Positions 25,974 through 33,920 of a stretch of 45,774 bases of DNA are shown piece by piece. The DNA is taken from positions 1-45,774 of the forward strand of contig RECC01000054.1 of NCBI GenBank assembly GCA_007692455.1, written 5' to 3'. The position numbers were made by a program, and so were the translations under genes. Source of the DNA: Alkalibacterium sp. GTDB taxonomy: Bacteria > Bacillota > Bacilli > Lactobacillales > Carnobacteriaceae_A. The notes under the pieces were generated by a model that made no database searches, was not told the origin of the DNA, and worked only from the letters and a program-made list of their open reading frames with translations. Every line of letters starts with the position of its first letter. Position 1 is the first letter of the stretch.

Positions 25974-26089
25974 AGGCATTCATTTCGAATGGATGAATAG
26001 AGATTTAATTACACACAACACTATTAATTGACAGTTGATGAAGACAGATGATGAGAAGTAAGTTTGGTTGAAAAAACGGAGGGCATAGA

Positions 26090-27394
26090 ATGGACAAGAT
26101 TTTAGTTAGTGGAGGACGAAAGTTATCGGGAAGCGTTGAAATAGATGGAGCGAAAAATGCTGCTTTACCTATCTTGGCAGCTACTGTATTAGCCAGTAAA
26201 GGTCAGAATGTTTTAAATAATGTTCCGCTATTATCAGATATTTATATAATGAAAGAAGTACTGGCGCATTTAAATTTAACAGCAGAATTAGATGAAGAAA
26301 ACAAGCAGATGGTTGTTAACTCCACTGATCAGTTGAACAGTGAGACACCTTTTGATTTCATGAGTAAGATGCGTGCATCCATTGTTGTGATGGGACCACT
26401 ATTGGCTCGTACAGGTTACGCTAAAGTAGCATTGCCTGGAGGGTGTGCTATTGGTTCACGACCTATAGACCTGCATTTAAAAGGGTTTGAAGCTATGGGA
26501 GTAGAGGTACATATTGGCAACGGCCATATAGAAGCCTCTGTGGATAAACTAAAAGGCGCACATATTTATCTGGATTTTCCAAGTGTCGGTGCGACACAGA
26601 ACATTATGATGGCCGCGACTCTGGCTGAAGGAACGACAACAATCGAAAACGTAGCCAGAGAACCTGAAATAGTTGACTTAGCCAACTTCCTGAATAAAAT
26701 GGGAGCAAAAGTAGTTGGTGCAGGAACTGAAACAATTCGAATTGAGGGAGTTAAAGAACTGACTGGTATTGAACATGCCATTCTACCCGACAGGATTGAA
26801 AGTGGTACATTCATGGTAGCCGCTGCCATTACTCAAGGCGATATACTAATTAAGGACTGTGTTCCTGAACACAATAAACCTCTTATCTCTAAACTAACGG
26901 AGATGGGTGTTGTCTTTACAGAAACCACTGAAGGTTTACGAGTAATCGGACCTGATAAACTGAAGCCGACTGACGTTAAGACGATGCCGCATCCTGGTTT
27001 CCCGACTGATATGCAGGCGCCGATGACAATTGCCCAATTAGCTGCTGAAGGAACGAGTATTATGCGTGAAACGGTATTTGAGAACCGTTATATGCATATG
27101 GAAGAATTGCGTAAAATGAATGCCTCTTTCCAGATAGACAGTCAAAGTCTAATAATACAAGGCGGCCGTACATTACAGGGGGCAGAAGTGGCCTCTAGTG
27201 ATTTGAGGGCCTCAGCGGCATTAATCTTAGCCGGTCTGATTGCCAAAGGCTATACACGTGTTACAAAATTAAATCACCTGGATCGTGGCTATTCCAATTT
27301 CCACGTTAAAATGCAAAATCTTGGTGCAGATGTCGAACGCGTTACTGAAGAATTAACGACAGTACTGAAGGCTGAAAAACAGACAGCTAACTAA
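26090..27394 (+). CDS. murA: UDP-N-acetylglucosamine 1-carboxyvinyltransferase MurA
   Basis: MurA catalyses the first committed step of peptidoglycan synthesis, adding enolpyruvate from PEP to UDP-GlcNAc; it is the fosfomycin target. The 434-residue protein has Lys22-Asn23 in [16 protein letters not shown], the catalytic-loop Cys119 in [15 protein letters not shown] (so fosfomycin-sensitive in principle), and the later stretch [17 protein letters not shown] lies at good distance before the ATG. It is placed between ywzB and mbl, and a complex terminator follows. Confidence 0.97.
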   Translation: MDKILVSGGRKLSGSVEIDGAKNAALPILAATVLASKGQNVLNNVPLLSDIYIMKEVLAHLNLTAELDEENKQMVVNSTDQLNSETPFDFMSKMRASIVVMGPLLARTGYAKVALPGGCAIGSRPIDLHLKGFEAMGVEVHIGNGHIEASVDKLKGAHIYLDFPSVGATQNIMMAATLAEGTTTIENVAREPEIVDLANFLNKMGAKVVGAGTETIRIEGVKELTGIEHAILPDRIESGTFMVAAAITQGDILIKDCVPEHNKPLISKLTEMGVVFTETTEGLRVIGPDKLKPTDVKTMPHPGFPTDMQAPMTIAQLAAEGTSIMRETVFENRYMHMEELRKMNASFQIDSQSLIIQGGRTLQGAEVASSDLRASAALILAGLIAKGYTRVTKLNHLDRGYSNFHVKMQNLGADVERVTEELTTVLKAEKQTAN

Positions 27395-27408
27395 AATAGT
27401 AATATCGG

Positions 27409-27482
27409 AGAGCTTACTTGCTTTTTCACTGAGTCAGAAAGTGACTCAGGAAATGAATTAGCCTTGTAAGCTCTTGTTTTTT
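27409..27482 (+). terminator. nested terminator after murA
   Basis: An outer AGAGCTTAC/GTAAGCTCT stem encloses a separate perfect CTGAGTCA/TGACTCAG hairpin, and TGTTTTTT follows. The two-level structure is unusual for a simple terminator, but the outer stem plus T-run is standard. Confidence 0.75.
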
Positions 27483-27513
27483 GTACACTTTTTTAATAAA
27501 TTTCAAAATATGG

Positions 27514-27542
27514 TTGCTCTTTTTTTCCATCTTAAGTATCAT
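27514..27542 (+). promoter_or_regulatory. promoter of mbl
   Basis: TTGCTC (27514-27519), a 17-base spacer and TATCAT (27537-27542) lie about 75 bases before mbl. Confidence 0.6.
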
Positions 27543-27615
27543 AGATAGAGTGAATATAATTATGAAGAAGTATCCCGAATTTAATAAGTATTGAAGAGTT
27601 GAGAGGAGACAAACG

Positions 27616-28608
27616 ATGGCTAGAGATATTGGCATCGACTTGGGAACAGCGAATGTGCTTGTTCACGTTAAAGGAAAAGGAATCGTTTTAAACGAGCCTT
27701 CAGTAGTAGCGCTTGATACAAAAACAAATGAAGTGCTGGCGGTAGGAGAAGACGCCTATATGATGGTTGGTCGTACACCTGGTAACATTAAAGCAGTAAG
27801 ACCCCTTCAAGGAGGAGTCATTGCTGATTTTGATATTACGGAAGCTATGCTGACTTACTTTATTGACAAGCTGAATGTGAAAGGCTTTTTATCTAAACCG
27901 AACATCTTGATCTGCTGCCCGACAAACATAACGGCAATTGAGCAGAAAGCGATTATTGAAGTTGCTGAAAAGAGTGGCGGAAAAAATATTTATCTTGAAG
28001 AAGAACCCAAAGTAGCCGCTATTGGAGCTGGAATGGATATTTTCCAACCGAGCGGAAACATGGTCATTGATATAGGTGGAGGAACCAGCGATATAGCTGT
28101 TTTATCAATGGGTGGAATAGTCACCAGCCGTTCGGTTAAAATTGCCGGAGATACACTGGATAACGACATTACTCAATACATTAAGAAAAAGCACAATCTG
28201 CTGATTGGTGAACGTACTGCAGAAACCATCAAAAAAGAAATTGGCGTTATTTTTGATAATGGTCAAAATGAAGAGATGGAAGTACGTGGACGAGATATGG
28301 TTACGGGTCTTCCGCGTACCATAACTATTACGTCTCTTGAAGTTCTGGAAGCAACACGTGAATCTATGGTAATTGTTGTAGAACAGGCGAAAGCGGTACT
28401 CGAACAGACTCCGCCGGAACTGTCAGCTGACATTATAGATCGTGGCATTATTCTGACTGGTGGCGGAGCGCTTTTAAATGGTATTGAGCTGTTATTTGCA
28501 GAAGAACTGAAAGTTCCTGTCTTTAAGGCAGAAGATCCGCTCGATTCGGTTGCTCTGGGAACAGGGATACTCTTGGAAAATCTAAAAAAACAGAACAAGT
28601 TAATTTAG
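27616..28608 (+). CDS. mbl: MreB-like rod-shape protein Mbl
   Basis: This is an actin-like filament protein that guides lateral wall synthesis. The 330-residue protein has the phosphate-1 motif GIDLGTANVLVHVKGKGIV, the conserved ICCPTNIT and LEEEPKVAAIGAG stretches, phosphate-2 VIDIGGGTSDIAV and the adenosine motif ILTGGGALLNG. The early VHVKGKGIVLNEPSVVALD and GRDMVTGLPRTITI favour Mbl over MreB. It follows murA, as in other Firmicutes, and shows that the organism elongates as a rod or coccoid rod. Confidence 0.93.
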   Translation: MARDIGIDLGTANVLVHVKGKGIVLNEPSVVALDTKTNEVLAVGEDAYMMVGRTPGNIKAVRPLQGGVIADFDITEAMLTYFIDKLNVKGFLSKPNILICCPTNITAIEQKAIIEVAEKSGGKNIYLEEEPKVAAIGAGMDIFQPSGNMVIDIGGGTSDIAVLSMGGIVTSRSVKIAGDTLDNDITQYIKKKHNLLIGERTAETIKKEIGVIFDNGQNEEMEVRGRDMVTGLPRTITITSLEVLEATRESMVIVVEQAKAVLEQTPPELSADIIDRGIILTGGGALLNGIELLFAEELKVPVFKAEDPLDSVALGTGILLENLKKQNKLI

Positions 28609-28659
28609 CTGAATGGTGGCAAACAAACGATTAAACTGTCTAAGTTGGGGTGATCACTA

Positions 28660-28848
28660 ATGACATGGAAAAGTATATTAAAAGATGTCGGTTTTTACAT
28701 TTTAAAAATTCTTGTTGTTCTTCTACTGATTGCAGTTGCATTCATTGGAGGAGCAATGCTAGGCTATAGTGTCATTGGCGGGTCAGGAGACCCAATGGAC
28801 GTATTTAATCCGGAACTATGGCAGCATATAATGGACTTCATTTTTTAA
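28660..28848 (+). CDS. EpuA-like small membrane protein (annotated as RNA polymerase beta-associated)
   Basis: The 62-residue protein has one long hydrophobic helix (about 10-38) and a short C-terminal tail. It resembles the EpuA family, which lies near murA in streptococci and is often labelled DNA-directed RNA polymerase subunit beta. That label comes from family databases; nothing in this sequence looks like a polymerase subunit. It begins 51 bases after mbl with AAGTTGGGGTGAT as ribosome site, and a terminator follows. The function is unknown. Confidence 0.7.
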   Translation: MTWKSILKDVGFYILKILVVLLLIAVAFIGGAMLGYSVIGGSGDPMDVFNPELWQHIMDFIF

Positions 28849-28860
28849 CAGATTCGATTG

Positions 28861-28899
28861 AAAAAAGCAGCGCTCTCCATTGAGAGTGATGCTTTTTTT
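28861..28899 (+). terminator. terminator after the epuA-like gene
   Basis: AAAAAGCA and CGCTCTC pair with GAGAGTG and TGCTTTTT across one mismatch, with a 4-base loop and seven T residues. Confidence 0.85.
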
Positions 28900-28975
28900 G
28901 TATTTTCTAGGAATGATACCACGACTTGTTGAATTATAGATTTCTTCAAACTTTTTTCGTGAGATTTTATTTAAA

Positions 28976-29006
28976 TTGACAATATGTAATAGTAGGGAAA
29001 GATAAT
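28976..29006 (+). promoter_or_regulatory. promoter of ssb
   Basis: A perfect TTGACA (28976-28981) is followed by GATAAT (29001-29006) at a long 19-base spacing. A dyad covers the -10 region. Confidence 0.5.
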
Positions 29007-29017
29007 CTTTCTACTAT
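28989..29017 (+). repeat. dyad upstream of ssb
   Basis: ATAGTA-GG-GAAAGAT-A-ATCTTTC-TACTAT: 13 paired positions are symmetrical about one central A, with a 2-base interruption on the left only. The one-base centre makes an RNA hairpin unlikely, so it looks like a protein-binding operator over the -10 box. Confidence 0.6.
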
Positions 29018-29037
29018 CTGCGAAAAGAGGAAAAAAG

Positions 29038-29385
29038 ATGAATACAATAGCTCTAGTCGGACGAGTGACCAAACCTTTTGAACTACGGGAAGTGAAAGAA
29101 GGAATGACGGTAACGAACAATACCCTGGCGGTCAGAAAAAATTTTAAAAAAGACGGAGGCAGTGAAGCAGACTTTATTCCCTTTGTTGCTTGGGGAAAAC
29201 GAGCGCAATTGCTTGAGGAATACTGTTCTAAAGGGGATCTTATCGGGCTGATAGGGAAAATGCAGTCACGTTCCTACAAAAATGATAAGGAAGAAACAAA
29301 ATATGTGGTAGAAATGCTAGTAGAGGATATAGAATTCATACAGAAAAAAGCCATAGATAAGACTCCAGAAAAAAGCGCATCCTGA
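29038..29385 (+). CDS. ssbB: short single-stranded DNA-binding protein (SsbB-like)
   Basis: This 115-residue OB-fold protein starts NTIALVGRVTKPFELR and contains the SSB core stretch ADFIPFVAWGKRAQLLEEYCSKGDLIGL. It lacks the glycine-rich linker and the acidic DDDIPF tail of housekeeping SSB; the end is TPEKSAS. In length and in its position near mbl it matches Bacillus SsbB (YwpH), which acts in natural transformation. I saw no convincing ComK or SigX box. It is a single-gene unit with its own promoter, a dyad over it and a strong terminator. Confidence 0.88.
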   Translation: MNTIALVGRVTKPFELREVKEGMTVTNNTLAVRKNFKKDGGSEADFIPFVAWGKRAQLLEEYCSKGDLIGLIGKMQSRSYKNDKEETKYVVEMLVEDIEFIQKKAIDKTPEKSAS

Positions 29386-29434
29386 AAAGAATCAAGAGCC
29401 AGTCAGTACCAGCTGAATGGCTCTTGATTCTTTT
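29385..29434 (+). terminator. strong terminator after ssb
   Basis: AAAAGAATCAAGAGCCA and TGGCTCTTGATTCTTTT form a 17-bp perfect stem, with a small inner TCAG/CTGA pairing. It overlaps the end of the ssb stop codon. Confidence 0.9.
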
Positions 29435-29490
29435 AAGCTATCAGTCTTTTTTTTAAAGACTCTATTCTTTATTTAATGGATTGATTTACA

Positions 29491-29518
29491 TAGAAAATTC
29501 ATCAATTTTAGGTATACT
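29491..29518 (+). promoter_or_regulatory. promoter of the two-component system
   Basis: TAGAAA (29491-29496), a 16-base spacer and TATACT (29513-29518) lie 34 bases before the response regulator start. The -35 box is weak. Confidence 0.45.
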
Positions 29519-29552
29519 GATAGAAAGATAGTGGATAGAAAGAAGGATTAGT

Positions 29553-30260
29553 ATGCATATTTTGATGATTGAAGATAATGAATCCGTTTGTGAAATGATT
29601 GAAATGTTTTTTTTAAAAGAAGAATGGGAATCAACCTTTATTCATAATGGGAAAAAAGGGCTAAATACTTACCTAGAAAGTCCAGATGCGTTTGATTTAG
29701 TTGTACTGGATTTGATGCTTCCTGAAATGGATGGTATTACCATCTGCAGGGAAATCAGGAAACAGTCATCAACCATACCTATTATTATGCTGACAGCCAA
29801 GGATACTGAGAGTGATGAGGTCATTGGACTGGAAGTGGGGGCAGATGATTATGTGACTAAGCCTTTTAGTCCCTTAACGCTCGTTGCACGGATTAAGTCT
29901 TTGTTAAGACGAGCTCATCAGAGCAGCACCGGTTCTGAAGGAAGTCATTATGAAATCGAAACAGAGCACTTAAAGATGGACCGGACAACGAGAGAAGTAA
30001 TTCTTTACAATCAGCAGCTCGATAATCTGACTCCGAAAGAATTTGACTTGCTGTATACATTAGCTAACAGCCCAAGACGCGTTTTTTCACGAGAACAGTT
30101 ATTACAGCTCGTTTGGGATTATGAATATTTTGGAGATGAGCGAACAGTTGATGCGCACATAAAAAAATTACGTCAGAAGCTGGCTGAAAATGGTTCGCAG
30201 GTTATTCTGACTGTCTGGGGAGTTGGGTATAAATTTGATGACACGGAATCAATCGATTAA
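29553..30260 (+). CDS. OmpR-family response regulator (LisR/EtaR-like)
   Basis: The 235-residue protein has a receiver domain (1-120) with acidic residues ED at 7-8, the phosphorylated Asp53 in VVLDLMLPEMDG, the switch Thr in MLTAKDTESD and Lys in GADDYVTKPFSPL. A winged-helix DNA-binding domain (about 135-230) follows, with LTPKEFDLL and DERTVDAHIKKLRQKL. The N-terminus HILMIEDNESVCEMIEMFF resembles the LisR/EtaR group, which controls envelope stress and acid response; that is a resemblance judged by eye. It overlaps the kinase gene by about 23 bases. Confidence 0.92.
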   Translation: MHILMIEDNESVCEMIEMFFLKEEWESTFIHNGKKGLNTYLESPDAFDLVVLDLMLPEMDGITICREIRKQSSTIPIIMLTAKDTESDEVIGLEVGADDYVTKPFSPLTLVARIKSLLRRAHQSSTGSEGSHYEIETEHLKMDRTTREVILYNQQLDNLTPKEFDLLYTLANSPRRVFSREQLLQLVWDYEYFGDERTVDAHIKKLRQKLAENGSQVILTVWGVGYKFDDTESID

Positions 30261-31698
30261 AATGAAACTGCCGTATTTCTATCAGCAATTTCTGGGATTT
30301 TTAGCCGTCATAATAATATTAATGACTGTAACGGTCATATCACTGGTTATATTTGGAAGAAACAGTGCATTTCAAAGCATCGAGAATCGGTTGTTTCAGT
30401 ATGCAGAGTCCATTTCTGATGAAAACATGGACAATGAGGACTTGATGACAATTCAGAAGGTATTAATGGATCAGGAAGTTTCCTTTTTCGTGTTTGACGA
30501 GAGAGGATCTTTACTGTATCCTACTTTGCCTGCTCACATTGAGGCACGGGTCGTTCCAGACCATGAAGACCGGCTTCGGTCCGGAGAAGAGTTTGCTTTA
30601 CGGACTGAGCAAGAGGATATGCTAGGCAACCCTAGAGAAATTGTATTAGTTCATCGTCCCTACTTTGATAATGAAACAGAGGACTATGACGGTTTTGTAA
30701 CAGTTAGTGCCCCAATTAGTCACATCGATCAACAGATGGCAGACCTGAAAGCCAATCTCTTTAACGCCTTCTTAATCTCCACCATTCTGGCAGTGGTCAT
30801 GAGCTTTATTTTTGCACGCTATCAGGTTAATAGAATAAACCGATTGAGAAAGGCAGCTCATTTAGTTGCAGAAGGCGAGTACAGTATCAAGCTGGACCAC
30901 AAGGAAAGAGATGAAATTGATTACTTGTCAAGGGACTTTAACCGTATGATTGATGCATTAAAGCAGTCCCGGGAAGAAGTTAATCGGCAGGAAGAACGGC
31001 GGAAAACCTTCATGCAGGATGCCGCTCATGAAATGCGGACACCTCTGACAACCGTTAATGGCATTCTAGAAGGCCTCGAGCATGATGTTATTCCTGAGAG
31101 TCAGAAACTGCGAAGCATTAAACTGATGAGAAAAGAAACGAGACGTCTGATCCGGCTGGTTAATGAAAATATGGATTATGAGAATATCCGATCGAACCGA
31201 ATTGTCCTGAATAAGCAGTCGATACCGCTCGATGAACTGCTGGAAGAAATTCAGGAACAAATGAAAGATATTGTCACAGCATCTACCAACACACTGGTTA
31301 TTGAGCAAGTAAAAGGAAAAAGTGTTCTGGCAGACTATGATCGCATTAAACAGATTCTTGTCAATCTGATTAAAAATGCCATTCAATTTACTGAGAATGG
31401 AACCATCAAAGTGTACGCCAGTCAAAATGAAGCAGAAACTCAGATATGCATTGAGGATACCGGTATTGGAATGACTGACGAAGAACTACGCTTTATCTGG
31501 GACAGATACTATAAAGCCGATAATTCGCGTGTGAATACGAAATATGGCGAATCTGGATTGGGACTGGCGATTGTTAAACAACTAGTAGACCTGCACGATG
31601 CTGAAATTACTGTAGAAAGCATACCGAATGAAGGCACCCGTTTCACATTGGTCTTCCCAATTCCTGACAGCAGTCCAGACGTTGGTAAAATGAACTAA
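30238..31698 (+). CDS. sensor histidine kinase (LisK/EtaS-like)
   Basis: The 486-residue kinase has two membrane helices (about 17-40 and 175-195) around an extracellular domain of about 130 residues, then HAMP (about 195-250), a HisKA domain with the phosphorylated His in DAAHEMRTPLTTV, and an HATPase domain with N-box LVNLIKNAIQF, G1 EDTGIGMTDEE and G2 GLGLAIVKQL. The start is uncertain: ATG at 30238 overlaps the regulator gene, and ATG at 30262 lies just past it; no strong ribosome site decides between them. The pair is one operon. The ligand is unknown. Confidence 0.92.
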   Translation: MTRNQSIKMKLPYFYQQFLGFLAVIIILMTVTVISLVIFGRNSAFQSIENRLFQYAESISDENMDNEDLMTIQKVLMDQEVSFFVFDERGSLLYPTLPAHIEARVVPDHEDRLRSGEEFALRTEQEDMLGNPREIVLVHRPYFDNETEDYDGFVTVSAPISHIDQQMADLKANLFNAFLISTILAVVMSFIFARYQVNRINRLRKAAHLVAEGEYSIKLDHKERDEIDYLSRDFNRMIDALKQSREEVNRQEERRKTFMQDAAHEMRTPLTTVNGILEGLEHDVIPESQKLRSIKLMRKETRRLIRLVNENMDYENIRSNRIVLNKQSIPLDELLEEIQEQMKDIVTASTNTLVIEQVKGKSVLADYDRIKQILVNLIKNAIQFTENGTIKVYASQNEAETQICIEDTGIGMTDEELRFIWDRYYKADNSRVNTKYGESGLGLAIVKQLVDLHDAEITVESIPNEGTRFTLVFPIPDSSPDVGKMN

Positions 31699-31730
31699 AG
31701 CCAATAAAAACAATGGTTTGTGGTATACTT

Positions 31731-31739
31731 GTTAGAGAT
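31731..31739 (+). promoter_or_regulatory. extended -10 promoter of rlmI
   Basis: TGG directly followed by TATACT (31734-31739) forms an extended -10 element 30 bases before the GTG start. No good -35 box is visible. Confidence 0.5.
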
Positions 31740-31768
31740 AAATTAGGTGCGAAAAAAGGAGTGGGATT

Positions 31769-32944
31769 GTGAAAGTAGTAAAAGTAAAATCACTGGCAGC
31801 CAACCGCATAAAAAAAGGATACCCGGCGCTTGAAAGCTATGACTTTAAAGATAGAAACGAAGCAGAAGAAGGCGATCTGCTTAAAATCGTAGACACAGCC
31901 AAGCGTTTTGTTGCTTTAGGTTATTTGGGTGATGAAAAGAAAACAGCCGGCTGGGTGTTGTCACTGGATGAAAAAACAATAATTGATGATCAGTTTTTTG
32001 AAGATTTATTTGAAAAAGCTAAAACTAAACGCAGTGCCTTTTATGCCGATGACCTAACCACGGCTTTCCGATTTTTTAATGGAGAAGGTGACGGTCTTGG
32101 TGGCCTGACTATTGATAATTACGACGGCTATTATGTTTTTAGCTGGTACAGTGAGGGCATCTATAAATTCAAGAAGACGATACTGAAAGCATTTAAAGCA
32201 GTAGTGCCGGAACACACAGGAATATTTGAAAAACTGCGTTACCCTAATCCACCTGTCAAAAGCCGCTTCGTGGAAGGAAAAGAAGTTGAATCAGTCGTTA
32301 TTAAAGAGAACGGCATACGTTACAAAGCCTATTTGAATGACGGCTGGATGACCGGCTTATTCCTGGATCAGCGTAATGTTAGAAGACGAATCATGGAAGA
32401 CTGGGGAATGGGACGAAAAGTACTCAATGCATTCAGTTATACAGGTGCCTTTTCAGTAGCTGCGGCTATGGGTGGAGCTCTGAAGACTGTAAATGTCGAT
32501 GTAGCGAACAGAAGTAAAGAGCGAACAGAAGAACAATTTGAATTAAATGGTCTAAGTACAGAGAATCATGAAATTAGAGTAATGGATGTCTTTGATTACC
32601 TGGATTATGCGAAAAAGCATAAGCTGCTGTTTGATTTAATTGTCCTAGATCCGCCAACATTTGCACGTACCAAAAAACGCACATTCAGTGTCGATACTGA
32701 TTATACAGAGCTTGTAAAAGATGCTCTGGATGTTTTGGCAACTAACGGTATTCTTATTACAGCGACTAACTCATGGGGTACATCACGAGATGACTTTTTT
32801 GAAATGGTCAATGATGCTCTGGAAGAAAAAGATGTTGATGCTTATCTGATGGATGAGCAGGACTTGCCCGAAGATTTCGCCGTCAGTTCAGGCTATCCTG
32901 AAGGACATTATTTAAAAGTTTTTGTTCTGGAAAGAACTAAATAA
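31769..32944 (+). CDS. rlmI: 23S rRNA (cytosine) methyltransferase, RlmI family
   Basis: The 391-residue protein has an N-terminal PUA RNA-binding domain (about 1-75), a central EEHD-like domain and a class I methyltransferase domain with LNAFSYTGAFSVAAAMGGA as the SAM loop, NVDVANRSKE, and the catalytic LDPPTFARTKK. Members methylate carbon 5 of cytosine in 23S rRNA (C1962 in E. coli). It starts at GTG, 7 bases after AAGGAG. It is not obviously linked to its neighbours and has its own promoter. A long terminator follows. Confidence 0.93.
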   Translation: MKVVKVKSLAANRIKKGYPALESYDFKDRNEAEEGDLLKIVDTAKRFVALGYLGDEKKTAGWVLSLDEKTIIDDQFFEDLFEKAKTKRSAFYADDLTTAFRFFNGEGDGLGGLTIDNYDGYYVFSWYSEGIYKFKKTILKAFKAVVPEHTGIFEKLRYPNPPVKSRFVEGKEVESVVIKENGIRYKAYLNDGWMTGLFLDQRNVRRRIMEDWGMGRKVLNAFSYTGAFSVAAAMGGALKTVNVDVANRSKERTEEQFELNGLSTENHEIRVMDVFDYLDYAKKHKLLFDLIVLDPPTFARTKKRTFSVDTDYTELVKDALDVLATNGILITATNSWGTSRDDFFEMVNDALEEKDVDAYLMDEQDLPEDFAVSSGYPEGHYLKVFVLERTK

Positions 32945-32973
32945 CCAGTCCTACAGACTGATGTAAAAGACTA

Positions 32974-33040
32974 AATAATCATCACATACTCATCTTTAGT
33001 ATGCACTATTACTAAAGAGATGAATGTGATGGTTATTTTT
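32974..33040 (+). terminator. long imperfect hairpin terminator after rlmI
   Basis: AATAATCATCACAT pairs with ATGTGATGGTTATT (one wobble), and the inner CATCTTTAGT pairs with ACTAAAGAGATG with one small bulge, giving a stem of about 25 bp and a 10-base loop, then TTT. The stem is longer than terminators usually need. The rest of the gap to the ABC gene (33041-33127) shows nothing I can name. Confidence 0.7.
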
Positions 33041-33127
33041 ATAGCTTTGAAAAGAAGAAAGTAGAGTTATCCGTCATCCTTCTGTAAATATGATGAAAGT
33101 ATGAAGCTTTATTAAGTTTAAGCGGTT

Positions 33128-33154
33128 TTTACAATGAAACAGGAATAATATGAT
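33128..33154 (+). promoter_or_regulatory. possible promoter of the ABC-permease-thioredoxin unit
   Basis: TTTACA (33128-33133) and TATGAT (33149-33154) are separated by only 15 bases; a shifted -35 in the T-run would give 16-17. Confidence 0.4.
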
Positions 33155-33190
33155 AAAATAATGGAGATAAAGGGTGAGAGGGAGAGAACT

Positions 33191-33895
33191 ATGACTGCGT
33201 ATATATCAGTAAAAAACGAAGTGAAAAAATATAGATCCGGCGAAACGGTAGTAGTTGCCAATGACGGCATAACTTTTGATATCGAAGAAAACGAATTTGC
33301 AGTTATTGTCGGACCGAGCGGTGCGGGAAAAACAACGGTTCTTAATATATTGGGTGGAATGGATGCTGCGGACAGTGGTGATGTGATTATAGACGGCACC
33401 AACATAGTGGGCTTTGATTCAAAACAATTGACAGAATACCGTAGAAATGATGTCGGTTTTATATTTCAAAATTATAATTTAATTCCAAACCTGACAGCTA
33501 AAGAGAATGTCGAACTGGCTGCAGAAATTTCTCCAGATGCTCTGGATGCTACTGAGGTACTGAAGAGCGTAGGACTGGAGAATCGTATGGATAACTTTCC
33601 TGCTCAGTTATCAGGTGGGGAACAGCAGCGAGTAGCGATCGCCCGAGCCCTCGCTAAACAGCCAAAACTGCTGCTGTGTGATGAACCTACAGGGGCACTG
33701 GACTATGAAACTGGTAAACGCGTGCTGGACTTACTTCAGCGAGCAAAAGAAGAATTCGGAGCGACAGTTGTCGTCATTACACACAATCGAGCAATAGCGC
33801 CTATGGCAAATAGAGTTATTGACATTAATAATGCGAAAGTACGCAAGGTAACTGTAAATGAACAGCCGGAACTTGTGCAAAATATAGAATGGTAA
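33191..33895 (+). CDS. ABC transporter ATP-binding protein (MacB/LolD class)
   Basis: The 234-residue ATPase has Walker [10 protein letters not shown], the Q-loop region [21 protein letters not shown], signature [15 protein letters not shown], Walker [13 protein letters not shown] and the switch VITHN. These mark the LolD/MacB class that partners FtsX-type permeases. I start at the ATG at 33191, just after GAGGGAGAG; an ATG ten codons upstream has no ribosome site and adds a charged non-family stretch. The partner permease starts 25 bases later. Confidence 0.93.
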   Translation: MTAYISVKNEVKKYRSGETVVVANDGITFDIEENEFAVIVGPSGAGKTTVLNILGGMDAADSGDVIIDGTNIVGFDSKQLTEYRRNDVGFIFQNYNLIPNLTAKENVELAAEISPDALDATEVLKSVGLENRMDNFPAQLSGGEQQRVAIARALAKQPKLLLCDEPTGALDYETGKRVLDLLQRAKEEFGATVVVITHNRAIAPMANRVIDINNAKVRKVTVNEQPELVQNIEW

Positions 33896-33920
33896 TTAAC
33901 TTTAAGACAGAGGTGTATCA

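Noticed and set aside
29019-29026. A SigX/ComX-type box (TGCGAAAA) before ssb
   Set aside because: It matches TACGAATA at six of eight positions but lies only about 12 bases before the ATG and runs into the ribosome site, so it cannot act as a -10 element for this gene.
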